Shown here piece by piece: positions 36,969 to 46,647 of a DNA stretch of 64,000 nt (its first letter is position 1; every line of letters starts with the position of its first letter). A program made the translations under genes and the position numbers. Source of the stretch: Burkholderiaceae bacterium. Its GTDB lineage: Bacteria > Pseudomonadota > Gammaproteobacteria > Burkholderiales > Burkholderiaceae_D. The notes beneath the pieces were generated by a model that saw nothing but the letters and a program-made list of their open reading frames with translations, was not told where the DNA came from and ran no database searches. The stretch covers positions 1-64,000 of the forward strand of contig JAGTRJ010000007.1 in NCBI GenBank assembly GCA_018261755.1. Reading direction: 5' to 3'.

Positions 36969-37535
36969 TCACTGCTTGCCAACCATAGGGTGGAGACGCT
37001 CACGAAGAGCAGCCTCCAAAAACTCCATGCTGAAGTACGCATCAGGGGCGATATTGAATGTTATTCCGCTCACTCGGAGCTTGCAGCCTTTCAGTAGTTC
37101 CGCGCGAGAAAGCAGCTTCAGTCCGTAAGTGCCTGACTCGGCCGCACCAGTTAGATGTTGTATCACGCGGCTTCTGACATTCTTGTGCTTCCCAACGTAG
37201 AAAGGAACAAACTCGCCTGCCTCGACTTTCTTTACATGGGATGTTGCGCGCTTCGGATAGGCTCTCGAAGTGCTCTTCTGTGGGTTAGCCGTGCCTTTGG
37301 ATCCCCACATATCAATGAAATTGAGAAAATCCTTACTAGTTCTGAAAGGAAACTGAATGTCGAAGAAATAGATGCCTGGCCCACTGCCAATGTTTGGAAA
37401 GTCATTGCCGGCGACTAGCGGAAATTCACAAAGAGACGACCGAAGGAATTCCTCGACTTCTTCAACGTGTTTTGGTGTCACTATCTGCTTAGCAGCCGTT
37501 GCCGTGTTGGCGATTGCCTGAAGAAGAGATTCCAT
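36969..37535 (-). CDS. GIY-YIG-superfamily nuclease-like protein
   Basis: A 188-residue protein with GIY-YIG landmarks in order: GPGIYFFDI (GIY strand), VPFYVGKHKNVRSRVIQHL (YVG strand with conserved Arg and His), and a Glu-containing helix MEFLEAALRERLHPMVGKQ. That set corresponds to the Tyr, Arg, Glu catalytic residues, so nuclease activity is plausible. An insertion of about 40 residues separates the first two strands, longer than in UvrC-type domains. It is followed closely by the exported PLD gene. The role is not known; it may be a two-nuclease cassette. Confidence 0.7.
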   Translation of the reverse strand: MESLLQAIANTATAAKQIVTPKHVEEVEEFLRSSLCEFPLVAGNDFPNIGSGPGIYFFDIQFPFRTSKDFLNFIDMWGSKGTANPQKSTSRAYPKRATSHVKKVEAGEFVPFYVGKHKNVRSRVIQHLTGAAESGTYGLKLLSRAELLKGCKLRVSGITFNIAPDAYFSMEFLEAALRERLHPMVGKQ

Positions 37536-37558
37536 ATGCTCAATAGATCAAACGGTGA

Positions 37559-37819
37559 TTATACGGACGCTAGGACCGTATATTTATTGATAATGATGGC
37601 GTTAAATATTATCTGAAGATCATGCAGTGGCATCTCTCCGAATACGTCTGCGATCGATTCTGTTGGGATGAGTAAGGCTAAAGCAACCGGAATTGCGCAC
37701 AGCAAGGCTTTTATTTGGCACCAGCCAGACTTACCGACCTCACTAATATTTTTCATTACCGGCATTCGTATTTGAGGAAGTTTCAACGAAAAATAGTCTG
37801 ATTTATTAATGTAAGTCAC
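37559..37819 (-). CDS. Small predicted membrane protein, unrecognised
   Basis: An 86-codon frame starting at GTG 37819, or 68 codons from an internal ATG (MPVMKNISEV). It has one hydrophobic segment (KALLCAIPVALALLIPT) that could be a membrane helix. It lies between hamB and the GIY-YIG gene on the same strand, 23 bases before the latter, so it may belong to that transcript. Codon use is neutral and no family is recognised; it may be spurious. Confidence 0.35.
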   Translation of the reverse strand: MTYINKSDYFSLKLPQIRMPVMKNISEVGKSGWCQIKALLCAIPVALALLIPTESIADVFGEMPLHDLQIIFNAIIINKYTVLASV

Positions 37820-37926
37820 ACGCGCTTGCAGATCGAGCAGCGCAAGCCAGACAACGAGTAAATCTGTTTCAACCTCCCGTGGTTGCTGGCCGCGCTGACG
37901 GAAAGGATAACGGTGCTTAGTTGGAC

Positions 37927-40900
37927 TCAGTTTCCAGTCACCTTGCCAGGGCCGAGGTACTCAAGATCGAATTTCTCAACATTCGCAGTCGCTGTCGCAA
38001 CAATCAGGCCTTTGGTACTGGGCGTCCAGCGGAGCATTCCAACTTCTTGGAAATCACTTGTGAGTACGCTGCGCTCCCGACCAGGCCCACCGCCAATACG
38101 CAGGGGGGTGCCAGGGGGCATTGGAATGTCGTGCCACGTAACATTGCTCGTGTATTCGGTCGCATCCCAGGTCTGAGGGGGCTGAGCGCTATCGGATTCG
38201 TTGAACTCTACCCATAGCGTATGTGACTCCGGTGTCGGCCAATCCAGTGCTGCAGACAGAGCTGCCACCTCGTCCGACGCAAGCCACGCCATCAGATCGC
38301 GCATTGAATCAAAACTCGCACCGGTGGACGTGACTGCCTGAATTGCACCAAAACGCGAGCCAAATCCAGCTTTTATCAGCATAGCAGCGGCGACTGATAG
38401 GGTACCTGTCTCCACTGCCGCAACTGCGTGCGCCTGAGGGTACTCCGACAATTTCACTTCATCAGAGAATGGATCTTCATGAGCTTCGGCCCGAACCCGA
38501 ACGGCTTCCATCGCCCAAGGTAGGTTGTAGACGAACGCCTGTTCGATGAACTGGATGGTCTCGTCGTTATTCCTAGACGAGGCATCAGCCACGGTCTGTC
38601 CAAGAAGCCAGCGCCTCAGCAAGGCCTTCCAGCTAACGAGCAAATTTTCCGGCTTGAAAGGTGCTATGTTGAATACGATTTCGGCGAAGGCCGTGATCGC
38701 CGTGATTGCCTCTTCGTCGTCGTTGAGATCGACGTTCACGTTGGCCGCGAGAAGCAGATGCTCCAATTCCGATGCGTGCTCATCAAGAGCTTGGCCTGCG
38801 GTGAACCCGACACCGGCGAGGAAGTAACCCCGCCGTTGCGCAGTAGTAGTATTGTTCCAGATGTACTTGGCCCGAGAATGAAACCCCGCAGGCAACAGCT
38901 TGCGAACGCCTTCTTTGTAGCGAACAAGGCGCCGTTGGAACAGTGAGGCAATTAGCATCTCATCGAGCTTGGCCCCGACCTCCATATAGGACACAACGGA
39001 TTCGCCGAGCAAGCTAAAGATTGCGGTATCCAAGCTCGCCAAATACCTATCCCATCGTTTTCGTTCTTCAGTCGCCTCTTCAACCGTTTCAGAGGCAATT
39101 TCTGGGAACTCCCACGCGGCCTGTCCGGCGACGTATTCGAGAAGTTGGCCCATATCGCTCGTGTCTAGCTTCTTCGCCATTCGGGAAAGCAAAGCCACTA
39201 TCAGCCTGAGTAAACCGCTTTCCATTTCTCGACCGCCCTGATTCGAGATCAAATCCTGCCAATCGGCTCGCCGCTGCCTGTGGTTATCGAACATCGGGTA
39301 TAGCACGAGTCCTTCGACGTCAATATAGGCTCGGCCAGCTCTGCCGATCACGTTACGGAACTCTGAAATGTCGAGGAGATCCCGGCCTCGCCTCACACCG
39401 CGGAAGACAAGTGAAGTCGCTGCAAGGTTGAGCCCTTGGGCCAACGTCGGTGACGATACTGTCACCCGCAGCACACCCTCACGCAGCAGCCGCTCGATCT
39501 CTTTACGGTACGGTGTGGGTAGTGCACCATGATGCACCGCGACGCCAAGCCTCAGGCATGCAAGAAGGTCATGATCGTGGCCAAACCACTCCGCACCGAC
39601 CGCCAGTGCCGTAGCTAGCGCTGACACAGGTTGCTCAAGCACCGAATCAATGTGGCCACGTTTGTGCATCTTGATGATGGTCGCGGCCAACGGCAGCACT
39701 GATCGACGCATCGGACAGAACACAAGGACAGTCTGGCCTTCTTCCACTAGACGCCATGCTGTCGCGATGCACAACTCCGCCTGGTCGGATGGGAAAAGCT
39801 TTCTGGCACGACCGCAGCTTGGCTTCTTCGCGACCACGAACTTTGGGATGAAGGGCTTCTCGTCGCCCACGCTCACGCTTAGCTGAGCATGCAGGCCTTT
39901 CCAGTCAACCTCACCGAAACGCAATCGCGTCGGACGCCAGTCGTCCTTAATTAGTCCGTCGGATTGGTCGCATGTCAACCATGCCGCGAAATCTTCCAAC
40001 TGGCTCCCATCGGGAAGTATCGCCGAGAGGCACACGATGCGCCGCTCGGCCGCGTCGGAACGCCGCAGCAAGCGCTGAATCTGAGCCTCGTAACGCACTT
40101 CCCGCTCACCCAAGCCGATCATGTGACCTTCGTCGAGCACCACGAGGCCAACGCTGTCCAGCAACGATGAGTCGCTTCGCAGTGCGAAGTCGAGTTTCTC
40201 TGGTGTGGCGACAACAATGTCCGTTGAACGCAAAGCATCGACGTCAGCTCCACTTACGCCGATACTGCCGTACAAACTCGAAATTGTCTTTCCCAGCGGT
40301 GCGAACGTTCGCCGTAGCCCGGCTTCGGTCTGTGCCGATAGTGCCCTTAGTGGAGTAACGAAGACGATCCTTTCGCCACGCGCGAGGCTGGCCAGTATGC
40401 ATAGTTCCGCAATACGAGTTTTACCTGCACTGGTTGGCAGCGATAGCACTAAGTTCATGCCCGTATCGAGCACGCGTCGCGCTGCCTGAAGTTGCGATGG
40501 CCAGAGTTCTATCTCTGCTTTGCTTCTACGGTAGAGAGAGGCGATGAAGAGCTTGCGCAATCGTGGCCAATCGTCAAGCCCGGCGCCGGGCAGACCGCTC
40601 TGCGGTAGTACCTTGTGTAAGCTGGTATCCCAGAGATCGCCCAACAAATGGATAGTCAGGCGATGAATCCACCATGCAGGTATGAACTCAAGATCGGCGG
40701 CAACCTCGATGCCATTCTGTAGTCGCCCACGAGCTCTCAACAGCAACGCTTCATCACCGCGCTCCAGCGCTAGCGTCGCAGTCGCCAGTGCAGCCATGAA
40801 ATTGTCTTCGAGGGCGATGAACACAACGTCGATTTGCCCGTCATGTTTCTCTTCTCCTGCATCCACGCTGTTGTCCTGCGCGTTGGACAGATCCAGCGCG

Positions 40901-41421
40901 GCGACGAGTGCCTCCTCACTTCCTCGTCCAGAGGTGAACCACGCCCCAATATCCTCGGCCAAGCTATCAAGGTCGCGGAGCATGAGCTTAGCCAGCGCCT
41001 TCTCCATCGTTGAAAGATTTGTCTCTGCGAGTCCTTTGAAGAGTAGCGAGTAGGACCGAGCCGAGAATCGGCCGAGGTGGTAGGCGGCTGCGGCAACAAG
41101 ACGGTGAAAGTCGCTCTCGGCATTGTTTCCTCCTCGTTCGACCACAGCTTCGAGAGCTTCGGCAGACACTTCGAAGGCATTGCGCGCTATCGCTGCGTCA
41201 CCTCCTAGGTCGATGTAACGCATGCCATGCAGCAGCAGTGAGTAGCCATAGGACAATAAGTCATCCGACAGCTCTATGCCGAAATTTGGAGCGTCCTCCG
41301 GCAGGATGCCGTCGCGCCAAATCATTCCGCGTGCCTGTCCCCGTGCGAGCAAGCGAGCACGGAAGCCCGGCACTATGGCTGCTTCAATACTGGCCCTGAG
41401 TTCTTCAAGTGTCGCATCCAT
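37927..41421 (-). CDS. hamB: Hachiman-type helicase HamB
   Basis: A 1164-residue superfamily 2 (Ski2-like) helicase, the effector-controlling subunit of Hachiman (also called AbpB in the related AbpAB pair). After a helical N-terminal region it has Walker A LPTSAGKTRIAEL (about 340), Walker B LVVLDEGHMIG (DEGH), motif III CLSAILPD, and motif VI FRNVIGRAGRAYID. The C-terminal third is helical without a named domain. The start ATG 41421 overlaps the hamA stop by one base (TAATG), a coupled pair. Hachiman senses DNA damage or phage genome states and releases a nuclease. Confidence 0.85.
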   Translation of the reverse strand: MDATLEELRASIEAAIVPGFRARLLARGQARGMIWRDGILPEDAPNFGIELSDDLLSYGYSLLLHGMRYIDLGGDAAIARNAFEVSAEALEAVVERGGNNAESDFHRLVAAAAYHLGRFSARSYSLLFKGLAETNLSTMEKALAKLMLRDLDSLAEDIGAWFTSGRGSEEALVAALDLSNAQDNSVDAGEEKHDGQIDVVFIALEDNFMAALATATLALERGDEALLLRARGRLQNGIEVAADLEFIPAWWIHRLTIHLLGDLWDTSLHKVLPQSGLPGAGLDDWPRLRKLFIASLYRRSKAEIELWPSQLQAARRVLDTGMNLVLSLPTSAGKTRIAELCILASLARGERIVFVTPLRALSAQTEAGLRRTFAPLGKTISSLYGSIGVSGADVDALRSTDIVVATPEKLDFALRSDSSLLDSVGLVVLDEGHMIGLGEREVRYEAQIQRLLRRSDAAERRIVCLSAILPDGSQLEDFAAWLTCDQSDGLIKDDWRPTRLRFGEVDWKGLHAQLSVSVGDEKPFIPKFVVAKKPSCGRARKLFPSDQAELCIATAWRLVEEGQTVLVFCPMRRSVLPLAATIIKMHKRGHIDSVLEQPVSALATALAVGAEWFGHDHDLLACLRLGVAVHHGALPTPYRKEIERLLREGVLRVTVSSPTLAQGLNLAATSLVFRGVRRGRDLLDISEFRNVIGRAGRAYIDVEGLVLYPMFDNHRQRRADWQDLISNQGGREMESGLLRLIVALLSRMAKKLDTSDMGQLLEYVAGQAAWEFPEIASETVEEATEERKRWDRYLASLDTAIFSLLGESVVSYMEVGAKLDEMLIASLFQRRLVRYKEGVRKLLPAGFHSRAKYIWNNTTTAQRRGYFLAGVGFTAGQALDEHASELEHLLLAANVNVDLNDDEEAITAITAFAEIVFNIAPFKPENLLVSWKALLRRWLLGQTVADASSRNNDETIQFIEQAFVYNLPWAMEAVRVRAEAHEDPFSDEVKLSEYPQAHAVAAVETGTLSVAAAMLIKAGFGSRFGAIQAVTSTGASFDSMRDLMAWLASDEVAALSAALDWPTPESHTLWVEFNESDSAQPPQTWDATEYTSNVTWHDIPMPPGTPLRIGGGPGRERSVLTSDFQEVGMLRWTPSTKGLIVATATANVEKFDLEYLGPGKVTGN

Positions 41422-42182
41422 TATTTACCCACTGCCGCAAAGATTTCCTTAATGAAGTCTTGGTGTCCTTGAACCTGAAGACCCACATAGTGCTGCGGCA
41501 CCGAACCTTTATAGGCTTGGAGATTCTTCTTCAGAAGCTTTACTGGATTGTTGCCCGAAAACGTGAAGAGCATATGGGCAACTTGCGATGAGCGGATGCC
41601 GTCTTTTAGCTGAGCCTTATCCAGGATGTCACCGAGAATCGTGTCGCCGATCTGGTGCAAACGGTCGGCGACAAAGGCTAGCGCGTGCGGTGATGGAAGT
41701 TCATTGTTTGCGGAAAGGGCGGCTCTGGCTTCGGCTATGACGGCTGTGCCCATTCCCGCGCGGCTTTTCACTTCGGCTTTGAGGATTTTCAGGTCGTTGT
41801 TCTTTGGCCCGAGGTCAAAGGCAAGCACGTCCTCACCTCGCATCGACATGTTGCGATGGTCTTTCCAGCGCAGGCGCTTGATTCCTCGACTGAAAGGCGT
41901 GGCTTCGTTAACGTAAGCGTTGCAAAGGATTTCTCCGAGATCTCCGGAGCGGATGGCAGGCTGCGTTGGGAGCTTCTGCTCGATATGTGCAGCAGCAGCC
42001 GGCTTACCAAGCTTCTTCAGCAATGACGCAACGCGCTGTGGGTCTGTGTAGTAGTCGGGAACAACCTTCGCAATTGCTTTGACCGCTTGTGCCTGCGTTG
42101 CGGCATTAATGGTCATTTGGCGCAACTTGTGTTTTGCAAGTATCTCCTCAGACTCCACGCACCACACAGCAAAATTGATCAT
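41421..42182 (-). CDS. hamA: Hachiman-type DUF1837 nuclease HamA
   Basis: A 253-residue protein with the DUF1837 signature: RSGDLGEILCNAY near 98-110, LRWKDHRNMSMRGEDVLAFD and LKAEVKSRAG. The D...E-x-K pattern (GEDVLAFD, AEVKS) is that of a PD-(D/E)xK nuclease. In Hachiman the HamB helicase holds HamA until activation. The ATG at 42182 follows a G-rich but weak ribosome site; MTINAATQ at 42116 is an alternative start. It is transcribed into hamB with one-base overlap, and is the first gene of that pair. Confidence 0.85.
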   Translation of the reverse strand: MINFAVWCVESEEILAKHKLRQMTINAATQAQAVKAIAKVVPDYYTDPQRVASLLKKLGKPAAAAHIEQKLPTQPAIRSGDLGEILCNAYVNEATPFSRGIKRLRWKDHRNMSMRGEDVLAFDLGPKNNDLKILKAEVKSRAGMGTAVIAEARAALSANNELPSPHALAFVADRLHQIGDTILGDILDKAQLKDGIRSSQVAHMLFTFSGNNPVKLLKKNLQAYKGSVPQHYVGLQVQGHQDFIKEIFAAVGK

Positions 42183-42331
42183 CACCCACCCATTTCATTA
42201 TTGCGAAGAGCCTACGCTGTTCTCATGCGTGATTACCCCGCAATTTCGCACCTTTTGCAGACATTTACGTTGACACTTTTAAACAGTGGTGCTGGAAGCA
42301 CGCTCCATCTTCGTTCATGCACGGCGAAGCA

Positions 42332-44437
42332 CTAGTTCGCTGAAATCACTCGATCACATTCTTGCACAACATACTCTGGAACATTATCAAATTTATGAGG
42401 ATTGAGCTGCATTACATACTCATTCTCAATGTGAAATGATTCATTCACAAACTTGTGAAGAATATCATCATCATCGGCAGGCTGATGAACCTCTTTGTAG
42501 ATTCGGAATAGCTGTAACTTGTCGTAGCCGGCAGTTGCCTCCTGGAATCCGCGTTTCATCTCCGACTTGTCATTGATAATTGCCAATACCGCGCCATAAT
42601 CAAAATCGGGAATGAACTTTTTTATTCCCGCAACAGCCACACTGATCTCCATCGCCGTCATCGCAACATCCCCAACATCTGTCTTGCGAATCGGAACTGC
42701 CCTTGCATGCAAAAGATTAGCAAGGTAGTTGTACTCATCGCCGAGATCATTAAGTATCTCGAAGTTGCGACGTAGATAAACGCACCTAATTACTTCATTA
42801 GACAGACTGCCGACATTCTCTGTGCATATCTGCGCAAACGTCTGAATATCAGATTCCTTGATTTTCGTTTCCGTAACCATACCCGCTTTTGAGGCCAAGA
42901 AATAAGCTGTTGGCTTGGGATGCTGGAATAGACGCTTCACACTGCGAATGACATCAATTGCAGGCTCAATGTCATGTGTAAGCATAAGAACAGTGATGTC
43001 GCGTAAACTAGCCTTTCCGCGAAAAAGCTCGTTCAGAATTGCGAATTTCTTTGTTTTGTCAAAGCTTGATACTGGATCATCTAATATCACAAGTCCAGGC
43101 TTCTCACTTAACACTTGATGCATGAACAAGACAAGAGCGAAAGCATTCTTCTCGCCGTAGCTCAGATGCTGCGCAGCTGATTCAATATGTTCGTTGAAAT
43201 CTCGATGGACAAGCTTCATCTTGTAGGAATCGGCCTCTGCCTTGATAACTACGCTGTATTTGTAGCCTGCGGAGTTTAGAAAGCCGTTTATGCTTTTCTG
43301 ATTTTCAACAATGGATTTCTCTATCTGATTTTTGTGTTTGTTGATTTTTCCCTTTAGCTCGCCCACTCTGCCTATGAGCTCTTGAAGCTTCTCATTTATC
43401 GGATCAACTACCGCCTTGGTATCAGCGGAATTGAGTTTTGCAAGCAGCCCAATATCAACCTTTAACTTTGCAATTTCGTCTTCAATTTTATCCGCATCAC
43501 GAAGTGCAAAGAAAGATATAGACCTCAATGCCTCTAGCTTTGTTATGAGGGTCTCAACCTCCCCTCGAAGAGCACTCAAAAAATGGGCTTCTTCAAGTGA
43601 AAGTTCGATCTTGGATTTTGTTATCTTCTCCAAACTTTCTCGGCACGTCTGCTCAAAATACTTTCCGAGCCTCTTAATAATCGCCTGAAGAACATTTAGA
43701 TGCTCAACAGCCTTAGAATCGTATTCCTTGGCAACCCGCTTAACCGTTTCTTTCTTCTCTGGCTCTTGCAAGTCTGACGCGCAAAATGGGCAGTTATCGG
43801 ATAATTCCAAGAATGAATTGCCTTTTGCTTGCCACGAAATCCAATTGGCTGGCTGATCGCTCTTGATGAAAGCTTCAAAGGGCATTAGTTGCGGTGGAAT
43901 ATTCTCAATCTTATTGCCCGAGCCAAATGCCTTGTAGCCCTTACTAGATTTGGAAAGGGCTCCTGATTTAGTGACCCCAAAGGCGTCTCTAACCTCTTTC
44001 AAATCCGTGATCGCATTCGCCAATGTCTCATTTCCATCAAATGCAGACTTAATACCTGCAAGTAGCCCTTCAATATCAAGCATCGCCGCCTTAAATGTTT
44101 CGGTCTTAATGAAGATATCAAAACTATTTTTTAAAACTTCATCACGCTGAAAGGCGAACTGGGAAACGTAAGAATCATCAAAAACCAAAACTGACCCAAT
44201 ATCCTCGGCCCCACTCACCACCGGCTCATGCTGACCAGCGATACTTCGATATTTGAAAGGCTTCAAGTTTTGGAGCGAACCATCATTTGCAATCGATGCG
44301 ACAATTGCACGCGCAATTGTGCTCTTCCCCAACCCATTCGGGCCATACTTTATATTCAGAGCCCCTTTAGAAATCGTGATTTCAGCTTTCTCAATGCTGT
44401 TGCAGTTTTCGATTGCAATTGAATAATTGTCACTCAT
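42332..44437 (-). CDS. AAA_13-type SMC-like ATPase, RloC/PrrC-like
   Basis: A 701-residue ABC/SMC-like ATPase: Walker A YGPNGLGKST (32-41), a central coiled coil (about 225-400) with one CPFC pair near 219-222, signature LSYGEKNAFAL, Walker B LVILDDPVSSFD and H-loop LTHD. This layout matches the PF13166 group that contains the anticodon nucleases PrrC and RloC. The C-terminal part has R-R-N-F-E followed 17 residues later by H, a possible match to the Arg-Glu-His nuclease triad, but the spacing differs from what I recall for PrrC. It lies 32 bases after the methyltransferase gene in the same operon. Confidence 0.75.
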   Translation of the reverse strand: MSDNYSIAIENCNSIEKAEITISKGALNIKYGPNGLGKSTIARAIVASIANDGSLQNLKPFKYRSIAGQHEPVVSGAEDIGSVLVFDDSYVSQFAFQRDEVLKNSFDIFIKTETFKAAMLDIEGLLAGIKSAFDGNETLANAITDLKEVRDAFGVTKSGALSKSSKGYKAFGSGNKIENIPPQLMPFEAFIKSDQPANWISWQAKGNSFLELSDNCPFCASDLQEPEKKETVKRVAKEYDSKAVEHLNVLQAIIKRLGKYFEQTCRESLEKITKSKIELSLEEAHFLSALRGEVETLITKLEALRSISFFALRDADKIEDEIAKLKVDIGLLAKLNSADTKAVVDPINEKLQELIGRVGELKGKINKHKNQIEKSIVENQKSINGFLNSAGYKYSVVIKAEADSYKMKLVHRDFNEHIESAAQHLSYGEKNAFALVLFMHQVLSEKPGLVILDDPVSSFDKTKKFAILNELFRGKASLRDITVLMLTHDIEPAIDVIRSVKRLFQHPKPTAYFLASKAGMVTETKIKESDIQTFAQICTENVGSLSNEVIRCVYLRRNFEILNDLGDEYNYLANLLHARAVPIRKTDVGDVAMTAMEISVAVAGIKKFIPDFDYGAVLAIINDKSEMKRGFQEATAGYDKLQLFRIYKEVHQPADDDDILHKFVNESFHIENEYVMQLNPHKFDNVPEYVVQECDRVISAN

Positions 44438-44469
44438 AACTACCCCTTCCTCACATTATCGAATCTGAC

Positions 44470-46647
44470 TCACGTTGTAGCCAAGCCAGCAACACCATCT
44501 CCCGGTTCATTGTCGACATCGCACGCCTCCGGCCTCACCGCCAGCCTGACTACCTCAAGGTCATTCTTGATCGCATCAAAGTTCATATCTTCGGCTGCTC
44601 GTGTTATCAAAGTCTGCGCCGCGCCGATCACAAAGCGGTCGCCCGCCGAGATTCGAAGGCCAGCAGCTTCCAGCCTTGATGCAAGCGCATCAACGATCTG
44701 TCGGACATCCTGTAGTACAGGCGGCTGAGGCAAAGCAAATGCTTTCTTACGGCAGACAAGGATCGCATCAAGACTAATCGGGTCTTTTGCCGCAGTCTTG
44801 GGACTTGCCGCACGCAACTCGGCATGGACTGGATGCGCAGCAACCACGGCTAGGCCCGCCTTGTTGATCGCTTCATAGATAGCTGCCCACCCCTCGGCGC
44901 GCGAGTGATGGAAGCTAAACACCAATACCCCATCGTCCTTTAGCACGCGGCACGCCTCGGTGAACACCGAAGCAAGCTGACGGGCAAACACGCGCGCGTC
45001 TTTGTGCTGCACCTCCCCTTGGTCAGACGAGTCCTCGCGAGCCATCCACGGATAGCGCTGACGCAACACGGGTGAAAGCCAAGCAAAGAAGAAGTCGCTC
45101 AACTCCGAGTAATGAACAAAGTCGAAGTAAGGTGGATCAGTCACCACGGCATCCACCGATCCCTCGGGCAACGGCAGCTTCGAGCTGTCACCGTTGAGAA
45201 TTAGGAGGCCGTGATCCGCGACCTCCAATTCCTGCCAGGTTTCGACACGACGTGCACGGATCGGATGGCTGGCCACTGTCTTACGCGAACCAGATCGGTT
45301 GCCATCTTGGTCATACCCCAAGGCGATCTCGAACGGCTCATCAAGGTAACGCTTCGCGCGCAGCAAGCGAGACTCGAACAGCGTGCTGAACGTGCCACTG
45401 CTCTTGCCAGTGCCCCAAACGGAGTTTTCCAGTGGAGTGCGCTCTGGCTTGAGAATGTGGTTCGAGAACATATGCCGCACAGCCCCAGTTCCCTCGCCTT
45501 TGAAGCTGCAAAATAGGTTGTTGAACTCCAATGTGCTCGAGAACAAGCACAGCATCTGCTCTTGGACGGCAAGGTCGTCGATGGTCAGAATTTCTCGAAG
45601 CAGCAAGCCAAGGCACAGCTGTTGACGCGCATTGAAGAAGTCGCGCCATTGAGTGTAGTTGTAGCCCCGCGCTTGGTCAGTATTGTGGCCGGGTCGAACA
45701 AAGGTTTCCGGCAGCGGCAGCGCCTCAGTAGCGAGTCGATCCTGTGCCTCCTTATAGAGAGCCAAATCCTCATCGCGTACTGGCAGATAGACCTTTGATC
45801 CGTCAGCCCGCAAGGCCATCATCGCGTACATGCGATGGGAGGGTGGCGTACCATCCTTGGGCAGCAGCTCCTTGATGCGGTAGCGATGGCCGCTCTTGTC
45901 GATGACGTACTGACCTGCTGCAGGTCCTTCCTGCGGGTTAAAGTGGAGACCGCAGTGCTGGCAGTACAGGTCGGTTGCGTCATAGCGGTCCTCCAGCACA
46001 CTCCAACATCCGGGACACACGATCTGCGCTCGCGGCTTCTTCTTCGGGTAGGCATCCTGCGAAAACACGTACCGCGATAGCAAGGGGATGACCTCGCCTT
46101 CGGGCGTCGTCACCGTTTTAACCCAGAAGTAATACAACACCTGAATCAGCTCACCCGTCTGAGAATCTCGTGTTTGGTAGTAGCGCCGGATCTCCTGTGC
46201 CACGTCACGTTCCAGCCGTTCGAAAGCGGCACGAAGTTCAACCTCAGACACCGGCGTGAACGCCTGGCGAACAAGAAAAGTACTAACCGGATTGATGTCG
46301 CAGCCAATGACCTTGGCCCCCAGTTTGGCGGCCTCGCCAAGCGTAGTGCCACTGCCCATGAAGGGATCGAGCACCACCTTGTCTGCCAAATTGTGCGTCT
46401 GATAGAACTGCGCCCAGGTATTGGTGCCAGGCTGGCTCAACGCACCCAGGACGATGCCACGAAACACCGACCCGAGCCGGGTCGCCCACCATTTATGGAT
46501 GTGGTAGATCGGCCGATTGATCTCCTTTCGCCAGCTTTCCTGCTCGGCAATCTGGCTAATCTCAACCAGCGGGAAGTCACACTCTAGCGCGGTCGCTGCA
46601 GCTGACTGAGCGAACCCGATTTCGTCGGTGGTGGAGTTTATTCGCAT
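44470..46647 (-). CDS. Zn-ribbon adenine-type DNA methyltransferase (COG1743/DUF1156-like)
   Basis: A 725-residue DNA methyltransferase. The N-terminal PIYHIHKWWATRLGSVFRG resembles DUF1156 proteins. SAM-binding motif VVLDPFMGSGTT is at residues 91-102; a zinc ribbon (CPGC...CQHC) is near 210-240; catalytic motif IV VTDPPYFDF is near 500 and suggests N6-adenine or N4-cytosine methylation. Its start overlaps the endonuclease gene end by 10 bases, so it is the partner methylase of a restriction-modification unit. The recognition sequence cannot be read from the protein. Confidence 0.88.
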   Translation of the reverse strand: MRINSTTDEIGFAQSAAATALECDFPLVEISQIAEQESWRKEINRPIYHIHKWWATRLGSVFRGIVLGALSQPGTNTWAQFYQTHNLADKVVLDPFMGSGTTLGEAAKLGAKVIGCDINPVSTFLVRQAFTPVSEVELRAAFERLERDVAQEIRRYYQTRDSQTGELIQVLYYFWVKTVTTPEGEVIPLLSRYVFSQDAYPKKKPRAQIVCPGCWSVLEDRYDATDLYCQHCGLHFNPQEGPAAGQYVIDKSGHRYRIKELLPKDGTPPSHRMYAMMALRADGSKVYLPVRDEDLALYKEAQDRLATEALPLPETFVRPGHNTDQARGYNYTQWRDFFNARQQLCLGLLLREILTIDDLAVQEQMLCLFSSTLEFNNLFCSFKGEGTGAVRHMFSNHILKPERTPLENSVWGTGKSSGTFSTLFESRLLRAKRYLDEPFEIALGYDQDGNRSGSRKTVASHPIRARRVETWQELEVADHGLLILNGDSSKLPLPEGSVDAVVTDPPYFDFVHYSELSDFFFAWLSPVLRQRYPWMAREDSSDQGEVQHKDARVFARQLASVFTEACRVLKDDGVLVFSFHHSRAEGWAAIYEAINKAGLAVVAAHPVHAELRAASPKTAAKDPISLDAILVCRKKAFALPQPPVLQDVRQIVDALASRLEAAGLRISAGDRFVIGAAQTLITRAAEDMNFDAIKNDLEVVRLAVRPEACDVDNEPGDGVAGLATT

